Of a DNA stretch of 64,000 nt, positions 26,401 to 33,093 are shown piece after piece. Numbering within the stretch: the first letter of the stretch is position 1; each line of letters begins with the position of its first letter. A model generated the notes under the pieces. The model made no database searches. It was not told the DNA's origin and saw nothing but the letters and a program-made list of their open reading frames with translations. Location of the stretch: assembly GCA_003712165.1 (NCBI GenBank), contig RHLH01000001.1:1116001-1180000 (forward strand), read 5' to 3'. The position numbers and the translations under genes are program-made. This stretch comes from Phycisphaera sp. Its GTDB lineage: Bacteria > Planctomycetota > Phycisphaerae > Phycisphaerales > UBA1924.

Positions 26401-27421
26401 GCTTGCTGAGAGTGACTTGCAGGGGCGCAGGGCGATCCGTGAGCAGCTGATTGAGGCTTCCGAGAAGAAGATCGACGCGGCTGAGCTCGGGAAGCTTGCG
26501 GAGTACGTCGATCCTGACTACGGCATCGACCGCCTCGTCGCTTGGGCGAAGACGCAGTTCGGTATCGAGTCGAACAGAGAGGAGATCCGAAACGCGCTTG
26601 ATTCGGGCGAAGAGAGGCCCAGGGATCGGCTTTGCGAGCGTGCAAGGAAGCGTTACCAGATGCGCGAGGTCGAGTACCCCGTGGATTACGCGCTCGCGAT
26701 GACAGTGATGGGCATGCGTCAGTCGCCGCAGGAGTCGCTCGATGCGCTCATCAACTGGGCGAAACAGCGTTACGATCTTGCGCTCGATGCTGACGAGGTG
26801 CGTGGTGCTGGTCCTGCGAAGATGAAACAGCAGCTTGAGGACGGCATCCGCGCGTGGTTTGAAGATGGGAAGCTCGACGGTGTCCTTGACGAGGCCACGG
26901 CCTGTGATGACATTGAGAGTCTCGACTTGTTCCTGGCTGAGAAGTTCGACGCGAAGTCGCCCGACTGGGTTGCATGGCTCGACGAGGACGAATTCCACGC
27001 TGCTTCGAGGGGGCTTGTCGAGGCGAGGCTCCGCCCGGAGTTGCTCCAGCTCGAGACGACGGTGCTTCTCGATACGCTTGATCAGTCGTGGAAGGACCAT
27101 CTCTACGCGATGGACCAGCTGCGGGACGGCATCAACTACCAGGCGTTCGCGCAGAAGGATCCGAAGATCGCGTACAAGAAGCAGGGCGCTGAGCTGTTCC
27201 GCGAGATGATGACGGATGTGCAGGAGCGTGTTGCGGAGTACGTGTATAAGGCGAGGATCAACCCCGCGGCGTCGATGCCGCCGCCTCAGCAGCAGCGTCC
27301 CCAGCCTGTCGGTGCGGGTGCTGGCGGGGGAGGCTTCTTCGGTTCGACGATCGCTGGGCCCGGGATCGGGGCACCTCCGAGCCAGCCTGCGCCCCGAACA
27401 CCGCCGGCAGATCAGGCGTAA
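23408..27421 (+). CDS. secA: Preprotein translocase ATPase SecA, oversized planctomycete form
   Basis: 1337 residues against about 850-900 in most bacteria. SecA drives Sec-dependent export with SecYEG. Motifs: Walker A MKTGEGKTIVAPL (about residue 190), DEVDSVLIDEARTPLIISG, GMTGTADTEAQEF, TNMAGRGTDIKL and RQGDNGSSRFFVSLEDDLMKLFAG. Extra length comes from a coiled-coil insert of about 60 residues after residue 330 (IKGLEGDIRQAKDK and following) and a larger helical insert near residues 980-1190 that contains four copies of a W-A-K-x-x-F/Y motif. The C-terminus is Pro/Gly/Gln-rich and lacks the cysteine zinc motif that binds SecB. No strong Shine-Dalgarno precedes the ATG. Confidence 0.96.
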   Translation: MASADQGIPVVGPILNKLIGSRNERFVKRYTTRVDKINALESEIRQLTDEQLRGKKAELSDRLAKGESEDSVMIEAIAVAREVMDRHVGIRNTLNPESGFDPEALGSEARRWYDKAVAEAADKEPSPPTDDFQGCTEPVPAWRTVELPVGYYDAVRELFPESRPPFRARPFDVQLIGAMVLSQGKIAEMKTGEGKTIVAPLAAYWASVKDEKVHVVTVNDYLVQRDRDWTFPFFYGCGMTVGAIHPQHMQPEPVKRVMYMCDAVYGTTSEFGFDYLRDNMKRNVNQQVQRRRDFAIVDEVDSVLIDEARTPLIISGAAHDAQPRYDLADRLAIDLVAQQKPWQDQEDQVQACLEKIKGLEGDIRQAKDKSRVPELQKELEAVKKDLPGLESQRDQHTQYYEIQMDRKQVHLTHDGIALAQKSAGVGSFYVGENTDIPHLLEQSLRAHAVYQKDKDYVIMNVPDQQTGRSDPTIVIVDTFTGRPMIGRQWSDGLHQAIECKEKVPIKQETQTVATITIQNFFKMYKRLAGMTGTADTEAQEFHDIYSLDVVSIPTNKPVVRADFDDLMFMREKDKWDAIVDEIKAFHDVGSPILVGTTSVEKSERLAQMLTRKYGIKHEVLNAKQHEREAHIVENAGQLGAVMIATNMAGRGTDIKLAKVSREQLLDHWLRRGICSRKLTAESSEAELREDVYRKVASSELGLKKRDAEEMAFDELELMLLRHWAEKNTWLSPKQIERADVEELREELDASGRCVLHNIRWYESIEDLSGLHVIGTERHESRRIDNQLRGRSGRQGDNGSSRFFVSLEDDLMKLFAGETTMRVLSRLGMKEGDAIEHPILSKSVEKAQRKIEERNFQGRKNILEYDEVMEHQRQRFYSIRQRALESRDVKTLILEYIDDCIDDACAEYLSKDYPARCAIELARERLDAQMSVERLRGRDQDEMDKRIREDAKSDARSMIDVTLGEYMSAEGSDVVVDFDSAGLASWAKTHFDMELDVGELAESDLQGRRAIREQLIEASEKKIDAAELGKLAEYVDPDYGIDRLVAWAKTQFGIESNREEIRNALDSGEERPRDRLCERARKRYQMREVEYPVDYALAMTVMGMRQSPQESLDALINWAKQRYDLALDADEVRGAGPAKMKQQLEDGIRAWFEDGKLDGVLDEATACDDIESLDLFLAEKFDAKSPDWVAWLDEDEFHAASRGLVEARLRPELLQLETTVLLDTLDQSWKDHLYAMDQLRDGINYQAFAQKDPKIAYKKQGAELFREMMTDVQERVAEYVYKARINPAASMPPPQQQRPQPVGAGAGGGGFFGSTIAGPGIGAPPSQPAPRTPPADQA

Positions 27422-27518
27422 TCAGAGGGATCAGTCCGGGATTCCGGTCGTATTGGTGAGTGGCTGGTATGCTCTGCGGAGCAGCCTTGGGCCTGTGTTT
27501 TACTCAGGAGACCGTCGC

Positions 27519-28328
27519 ATGAGCCATGAGCAGAGAAACAGTCGGCACGCCTTCACGCTGATCGAGCTTTTGGTGGTGATTGGGATCATCGCGATCCTCG
27601 CGGGGATTGGTCTCTCGGTCGGCCTGGCTGTGGTTCAGTCGTCGCGGGCCTCGGCGACCAAGAACACGATTCAGACGCTTGAGACATATCTATCTGACCT
27701 GAACGCGTCGGTCGATCATCAGCGTTCGTACAAGGCGTTCGAGACCGTCGTGGGTGCGACGAGTTACAAGCTGCCCGTGCTCGACGGCCGGGAGAACGGT
27801 GATGGTGCTGACAAGGACGCGGATAAGGCGTTCCCGTCAGGCGCGAGATTCATCGCAGCCGGCGATACGTTTCTTGGTGACAGCGCCGAGCGGTGGGGCG
27901 GCTTCGACAGCGATCAGGTCCGTGAGTTCACGCTGATCGATACGGGGAGCGAAACTGTTCGGGGATTTGAGTTGACCGATCAATGGGGCAACCCGATCCG
28001 CGCGGTACATCCGGCGTACGACGGCGGGCACGGCAACTACATGTCGAGTATGGGTTCACTTGGTTCTCGTGATCCGTTACGTGGTGTTGAGGTTGAGGAC
28101 GATACGGGGTTGAATGACATCGACTTCCGAAGATCGTTCAGGCCGTTCACTGCAACTCAGAGGAAAGATAATCCGAATTGGATTGGCGATGCGGATGAGG
28201 GTGATTGCTCAAACGACACGATGTACTTCTACTCCGCCGGCCCCGACGGTGACCCGGGGACACGCGACGACAACGTCTACGGCTCGGCTGCGGTTCAGTA
28301 CCCGGTTGAGACGAGAGACCTTGAGTAA
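27519..28328 (+). CDS. Type II secretion/type IV pilin-like prepilin (H-X9-DG style pseudopilin)
   Basis: 269 residues. The prepilin signal is short and basic (SHEQRNSRHA), followed at residue 12 by FTLIELLVVIGIIAILAGIGLSVGLAVV, with Glu at mature position 5. The residue before the cleavage point is Ala rather than Gly, which is common in this phylum. The soluble part is polar and ends with YFYSAGPDGDPGTRDDNVYG, typical of planctomycete GspG-like proteins. It would be processed by a prepilin peptidase and assembled in a pilus-like fibre. AGGAG precedes the ATG at 27519; the open frame upstream overlaps secA. It lies outside the island, before the tRNA. Confidence 0.88.
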   Translation: MSHEQRNSRHAFTLIELLVVIGIIAILAGIGLSVGLAVVQSSRASATKNTIQTLETYLSDLNASVDHQRSYKAFETVVGATSYKLPVLDGRENGDGADKDADKAFPSGARFIAAGDTFLGDSAERWGGFDSDQVREFTLIDTGSETVRGFELTDQWGNPIRAVHPAYDGGHGNYMSSMGSLGSRDPLRGVEVEDDTGLNDIDFRRSFRPFTATQRKDNPNWIGDADEGDCSNDTMYFYSAGPDGDPGTRDDNVYGSAAVQYPVETRDLE

Positions 28329-28404
28329 TCAGGATTGAGGCCGATGCTGCCCGGGTTGGATAGCCGACACAGGCTGGGGCAGCGGCTATAGTTGTTGGCA
28401 CATC

Positions 28405-28478
28405 CGGGGTGTAGCGCAGCTTGGTAGCGCGTCTCGTTCGGGACGAGAAGGTCGGAGGTTCAAATCCTCTCACCCCGA
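28405..28478 (+). tRNA. tRNA-Pro, anticodon CGG
   Basis: 74 bases fold as a full cloverleaf. The acceptor arms are CGGGGTG and CACCCCG, the D arm is GCGC/GCGC, the anticodon stem is TCTCG/CGAGA around loop TTCGGGA (anticodon CGG, reading CCG), and the T arm is GGAGG TTCAAAT CCTCT. No CCA is encoded after discriminator A. The 3' portion from the anticodon loop onward is duplicated at two downstream places, marking it as an integration site. The gene is intact at the integrase side, as is usual when an element restores the 3' end. Confidence 0.96.
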
Positions 28479-28480
28479 TT
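28437..28480 (+). repeat. Attachment-like direct repeat, copy 1 (within tRNA-Pro)
   Basis: 44 bases from the first T of the anticodon loop to two bases past the discriminator. They are identical to 57764-57807 and match 62773-62815 except for one C-to-T change. The position in the anticodon-to-3'-end half is typical of tyrosine recombinase sites. Confidence 0.85.
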
Positions 28481-28590
28481 CACGTAACACTCGCTGAACG
28501 CACGGTTAAGCGTACCTGTCCCGCGTGTGGCAGAGCGGCTCGAAGCGAAATTGACTGGTAGTCATACCAGTCTCGCTGGAGGTCGCTCAA

Positions 28591-29109
28591 ATGCGTTCTG
28601 ATCACCAATCTCATCTGCCAAAGTACGGTTTTCACAAGGCTTCAGGACAGGCTCGAGTCCTGCTCAGTGGGCGTGAGGTCTATCTCGGGGTGCACGGTTC
28701 AGCCGAGAGTCACGAGAAGTATGACCGGCTGATCGCCGAATACCTCGCTTCAGGCCGTGATGTCACCCGGATGCCCTCGATCGGTACGCGAGATTCCTAC
28801 ACGATCACAGACCTCGTCTGTGCGTTCCGCGATCATGCGGAGGAGTATTACGTCAAGGACGGCAAGCCGACGCGCACCCTAGCCAACATCCGGTACGCAT
28901 GCAGACGCCTCCGCAAGCTCTACGGGTCCCTGCCGGTGGATGACTTCAGGCCGGGGTGTCTCAGGGCTGTGCGGGAGACCTGGATCGACGACGGGAACAA
29001 CGTCCGCACCGTCAACTACAAGACGCAGTGGATCAAGCACGTCTTTCGGTGGGGTGTCGAGCATGAGCTCGTCGAGCCTTCGACCTTCTCGTGGGCTACG
29101 AGAAGCTGA
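28591..29109 (+). pseudogene. Truncated tyrosine-recombinase integrase (N-terminal part)
   Basis: 172 residues resembling the N-terminal arm and core-binding domains of planctomycete phage-type integrases: YGFHKASGQARVLLSGREVYLGVHG, then RTLANIRYACRRLRKLYGSLPVDDF, then NYKTQWIKHVFRWGVEHELVEPSTF. It stops at 29109 without the catalytic domain that carries the Arg-His-Arg-Tyr residues. Just before the stop, another frame continues as VGYEKLRTT before ending, which points to a frameshift followed by loss of the rest. Its place, 113 bases after the tRNA and pointing into the island, fits the integrase of the element. Confidence 0.75.
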
Positions 29110-29325
29110 GGACCACCGTTGTCTGTCAATGCCCTCCGTGATCGTGGCGTCGTAGGCGGCTGCCTATATGACCTGCCCACCAGAACCTAGTCCACTTGCT
29201 ATGCGACAATGCAGCAGGATGGGCGTATCTGGGAAAGCAGGTCAACCCCACTACCGGGCAATGAGAAACGCCGCCAGTTGGCGGCGCGAGAGACTGTTTG
29301 ACATATCGGAGATCGCCCGCCGCTC

Positions 29326-29355
29326 GGGCGGTGCACTCACCATCGTGCACCGCCC
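29326..29355 (-). terminator. Hairpin after the 29383 gene
   Basis: The 11-base arms GGGCGGTGCAC and GTGCACCGCCC pair perfectly around an eight-base loop, about 28 bases past the stop of the minus-strand secreted-protein gene. No T tract follows, so it may be a terminator or an mRNA-stabilising hairpin. Confidence 0.5.
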
Positions 29356-29382
29356 CCTCAGTTGTGAGTCAGGTTTTGCTGG

Positions 29383-32271
29383 TCAGCAGCCCGCGTTGTA
29401 GTTGGCGATCCAGGCGGTGAAGTCTGCCGGCGTGCACTGATCGTCTCCGTTCTGATCGCACTCGGGAGCCTGATTATTAAAGGCATTGATCCAAGCGGTG
29501 AAGTCCGCGGGTGTGAGAACACCGTCGCCGTTCGTGTCGGCGAGGCCGCAAGCAGAGCCCGCCAGCGTTAGCCGCACAAATGTCACCGGCTCATCGAACG
29601 TGTCCGCCGATCGCAAGAGTCTGAGCGTGACAGACTCACCCGCAGTCATTGCATGGGTGATAGCGGGAGCATCACTGCTGTCGCACGCTAGCAACGTGCC
29701 GCTGCATCCATCGTAGAGCTCGAATCCGCCGGAAAGGGGAACGGCACCACCTCGCAGAGACTCGAATGTCGCCTCGCCTCTGACCGGCGCCGTAAACGTG
29801 AACCACACATCGTACTGGTCGACGCCGCCGGTATCGAAACAGAAGCCCGTCGAGCCTTCATTCTGAGTCCGCTCCATAGAGCGGTAGACTGTGTTCGTCT
29901 CGCCCAGATCCGTCATCACGATCTCGGTCGCGTTGCGGCACGTGTCGTTGGGCAACGTCGCGTCAAAACCGGCCTCCAGGAAGCCCGTGCCTGTCGAACC
30001 CTCTGCCGCATTCGGCGGTACGCTCACACGCACCAGCACGGTCTCACCCTGACGCATCGAGACCAGCCCGACCGCCTGACCCGGCTCACTCCAGGCTCGG
30101 CCCGCGTCCTCGCCCCTATCGCAATCAAGCTGCGTCAGACCGTCCGCAGTAAATGCGGCAAGCCCGACCAGCCCCAAGGCCTGGTCGCCCGCGTCGGAGA
30201 CGAGGTTAACGACCAACTGCCCGTCCAGGGGAGCCGTGTACGAGTACCACACGTCCACATCCTGTCCAGTGAACTCGCAGTTGCTCGATCCGTCCCGAGT
30301 TGCAAACCTCGTGTCATACAGAGCCGGAACCGGGAGGCTGATGGGCTCGGCATTGGCGGCCAGATCATTCGCTGGCGGCTCGCAGGCCCCGTCTATGTCG
30401 CAGCTGTCGGGGATCCCGTCGTTGTCGCAGTCGATCAGCGGTCCGGTGAAATCGGTATCGATTCGGAACGTCACCGGTTCACCCGTCTGTGATATGATCT
30501 CGATGAGCATGCGTTCGCCGGGAGCGAGCGTCTCGGTCAGGCTGCCGAACATCGCTTCCTGGCAGACGTTCTCGATGCTGAAGATCCGGAGACCGTTCAA
30601 CGAACCGCTGGTCAGCGAGAATGTTGCACCGATATCGCAAAGGTGGGGATTCACAAACTCGTAGTACGCCGCGAAGCCCTGCGTGATACCGGGGTCACAG
30701 ACCGCGGAACCGATATCGCTCAGCCCACCGCCGCAGAACGACTCGGTCGTCCCGACGCCCGGCACCAATGCGATCGGGGCTGACGGGCTTGGTGTGTTCG
30801 GTGTGTCGAACGCGCTGACGGTGAGCAGCGCGTTCACGTCGGGCCCGGGCGAACCGCCACCCGCCGCCGAGACCCGGATTAGCACCGTCTCACCCGGCTC
30901 GACCGAATCGTTGTACGAGCCGACCGACGAGCCCCGGCAAGACGAAGCCGATGGGATGGCTCCCGTGAAACCATCAATCTGGACCACATCAGTGGAAAGC
31001 GGAGCACCGCCGATGGTCAGCGGCAGCGATGACAACGAGAGCGTCTCGACGCAGTCGCCCGTGTTCGTATACCGATACCAGAGATCGGCACCGGGCGCGA
31101 CACTGCACGACGTCACGGCAGAGTCGGTGGCTTGATCGAGCGTCGCGGCTGTGAACATGCCGTCAGCCAGCACCACCGCACCGGCGGGCTCGTCGTTATC
31201 GAGAGTGAGAACGACCGGGGCCGACGTCGCGTGGCCATTCTCGAACGAGTTGCCGAACCACGCGGTGTCGGTATCCACGACAAGAAAGGCGTCGTTGATG
31301 TAGCTGCCTCCTCCTCCGCCGCCGCCCTTGCAGTCGAAGTTGCGTGCGAGCGAGTAGCCAGACGCCTTGTAGGTGTCCCCGCCCGAGTAGCCCCCGCCGG
31401 CACCGGCGCCGTAGTCGGTGTCCCCCATGCCGCCCTCGCCGAACCCCCACGCGACCCTTGAGACGGCGGCGGTCACGGGATCGCTCCCGTTGGGAAAGCC
31501 GTGCTTGTTCAGTGACTCATGACCCGGGCGCGGGTACGCCCCGCCGCTGGCGAACTCATGGTAGAAGATGGCTCCATTGTACAGGGGATCGAAGAGATCG
31601 GGACCGCTGTCGCCCTCCAGACTGATGACGCCGCCGATGCCCTGGCAGTTCCCATTCGGGGCACTGCTTCTATCACACCCGAGGCTCGGCCCGGTGCTGC
31701 ATTCGGTTTTACTACCCCACGCGCCGTCACCATCAGCCGATGTGGTCGGCCCCCCGATGATGAACCCGCCGCCTCCGGCTCCCGCCGCGATGAGAATGTG
31801 AGCGTTGTTCCAGTCGGTCTCGCCGGGTGGCAGGTAGAGGATGGCGCTGCCTCCTCCTCCGCCGGCTCCGCCGCGTGAGGTGCCGTTCGAAGTCGAGATG
31901 AACCCATGGGGCTTGCCGGCCTCCCCGATGATGTAGCGGAGAATTCCCCCGGGCGCCAGTTCCCCCGTGCCATGCCCGATGCGTGCGTGGAGTCCGATCG
32001 TCGCGCCCTCGCCTCCCTCGCGGAACTCGACGCGGTTCCCGTTCCGGCGGCGCTCGACGTCTCCTCCATCCGCCCCCTGTAAAGAGAACGACCATTCGGA
32101 GCCGACGTAGCCCGGCACATAGAACTCTTGGACAACACGGCCGACGTACCACGTGTCTTGCAGTTGGTCGAGCAGCGTCGGCAGTTCCTGCTGACCCAAG
32201 GTCTGGCCTGCAAGCATCGCCGCCAGACAGGCGGGAGTGACGCTCATTCGGATCGTATGAAAGGTTCTCAC
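29383..32271 (-). CDS. Secreted glycine-rich protein with PPC-like domains and paired EF-hand tail
   Basis: 962 residues from a GTG with AGGAG upstream; an ATG nine codons in is an alternative. A signal peptide (SVTPACLAAMLAGQTLGQ) is followed by a Gly-rich domain with runs such as GGAGGGGGS and GAGGGYSGGDTY (about residues 110-345), like the Gly-rich region of ALK-type receptors. Several beta-sandwich domains of bacterial pre-peptidase type follow (NDLAANAEPI...VDVWYSYTAPLDGQL; NDTCRNATEI...YDVWFTFTAPVRGEA). The end has two EF-hand repeats (DTNGDGVLTPADFTAWINAFN, DQNGDDQCTPADFTAWIANYN). It is probably an adhesive or matrix surface protein. It is inside the island, yet its tail is the same as those on the core chromosome. 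Confidence 0.85.
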   Translation of the reverse strand: MRTFHTIRMSVTPACLAAMLAGQTLGQQELPTLLDQLQDTWYVGRVVQEFYVPGYVGSEWSFSLQGADGGDVERRRNGNRVEFREGGEGATIGLHARIGHGTGELAPGGILRYIIGEAGKPHGFISTSNGTSRGGAGGGGGSAILYLPPGETDWNNAHILIAAGAGGGGFIIGGPTTSADGDGAWGSKTECSTGPSLGCDRSSAPNGNCQGIGGVISLEGDSGPDLFDPLYNGAIFYHEFASGGAYPRPGHESLNKHGFPNGSDPVTAAVSRVAWGFGEGGMGDTDYGAGAGGGYSGGDTYKASGYSLARNFDCKGGGGGGGSYINDAFLVVDTDTAWFGNSFENGHATSAPVVLTLDNDEPAGAVVLADGMFTAATLDQATDSAVTSCSVAPGADLWYRYTNTGDCVETLSLSSLPLTIGGAPLSTDVVQIDGFTGAIPSASSCRGSSVGSYNDSVEPGETVLIRVSAAGGGSPGPDVNALLTVSAFDTPNTPSPSAPIALVPGVGTTESFCGGGLSDIGSAVCDPGITQGFAAYYEFVNPHLCDIGATFSLTSGSLNGLRIFSIENVCQEAMFGSLTETLAPGERMLIEIISQTGEPVTFRIDTDFTGPLIDCDNDGIPDSCDIDGACEPPANDLAANAEPISLPVPALYDTRFATRDGSSNCEFTGQDVDVWYSYTAPLDGQLVVNLVSDAGDQALGLVGLAAFTADGLTQLDCDRGEDAGRAWSEPGQAVGLVSMRQGETVLVRVSVPPNAAEGSTGTGFLEAGFDATLPNDTCRNATEIVMTDLGETNTVYRSMERTQNEGSTGFCFDTGGVDQYDVWFTFTAPVRGEATFESLRGGAVPLSGGFELYDGCSGTLLACDSSDAPAITHAMTAGESVTLRLLRSADTFDEPVTFVRLTLAGSACGLADTNGDGVLTPADFTAWINAFNNQAPECDQNGDDQCTPADFTAWIANYNAGC

Positions 32272-32469
32272 TTCTGAATCTCCTGTGTGTGTGCGGCTCG
32301 CTTGCCGAAAGGTGCACTCGTTCCGACGGGCCCTACAGCTCCACCACGTGGCCCGTCACACCGTTCACGACAACCGAGAACACGATCCGACACCACCTCG
32401 CATAAATCCCGCGTGATCCCGTCTCACGGCCCGCAATCGACGATTTCTCGCTTCTGATATCATGGGGCA

Positions 32470-33093
32470 ATGGACGAGAGCGCCAGCAATCAGCCTCCGC
32501 CCGAGTCCCCTCCAGCCGGTCCGATCGGCGAGGTCACACTGCTGATCTCGCAGTCGCAGACTGGGGACACCCAGGCCGCCGACAAGCTGCTCGATCTCGT
32601 TTATGAGCAGTTGCGGGCAACGGCGAGCTCGTACTTCCGGGCTCAGTCCGCCGACCACACGCTCCAGCCCACCGCGTTGGTGCACGAGGCATATCTGAAG
32701 CTGGTAGGCGATCCCGACAGACGCTGGGAGAGCCGCGGGCACTTCTGCGCCGTCGCCGCAACCGCGATGCGTCAGATCCTGCAGGACCACGCGAAGTCCA
32801 AGCGGGCAGCCAAGCGCGGTGGGCCCGACTCCAAGCGTGAGCCGCTGACCTCGATCGAGTCCCCCTCTGGCACCAGTCCGGTCGATCTTGTGCAGTTGGA
32901 CGATCTGCTCACCGCGCTCGCCGAAACCGACGAACGAGGATCCCGCATCGTCGAGATGCGGTACTTCGGCGGGCTGACCAATGCCGAGATCGCCGCACTG
33001 CTCGATGTCTCCGAGCGGACAATCGAGCGCACCTGGCGCCGCTGCCGAGCATGGATTCTGGCCGAGATCGCCGCCGCGGACCCATCGGCATGA
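32470..33093 (+). CDS. ECF-type RNA polymerase sigma factor (planctomycete group, TIGR02999-like)
   Basis: 207 residues. Region 2 is seen in LLDLVYEQLRATASSYFRAQSADHTLQPTALVHEAYLKL and RGHFCAVAATAMRQILQDHAKSKRAAKRGG. Region 4 is the helix-turn-helix RIVEMRYFGGLTNAEIAALLDVSERTIERTWRRCRAWI. The VHEAYLKL and FCAVAATAMRQIL wording is characteristic of ECF factors that pair with Ser/Thr kinases in this phylum. Its stop overlaps the kinase start in an ATGA, so both are made together. The kinase is the likely regulator in place of a classical anti-sigma factor. It is divergent from the EF-hand secreted-protein gene at 29383, a possible target. Confidence 0.92.
   Translation: MDESASNQPPPESPPAGPIGEVTLLISQSQTGDTQAADKLLDLVYEQLRATASSYFRAQSADHTLQPTALVHEAYLKLVGDPDRRWESRGHFCAVAATAMRQILQDHAKSKRAAKRGGPDSKREPLTSIESPSGTSPVDLVQLDDLLTALAETDERGSRIVEMRYFGGLTNAEIAALLDVSERTIERTWRRCRAWILAEIAAADPSA

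Noticed and set aside
23357-27100. A 1247-codon open frame on the minus strand opposite secA
   Set aside because: It mirrors the codon pattern of secA in a GC-rich genome, its product is Arg/Leu/His-rich without any family feature, and secA itself is beyond doubt. No evidence for antisense coding.
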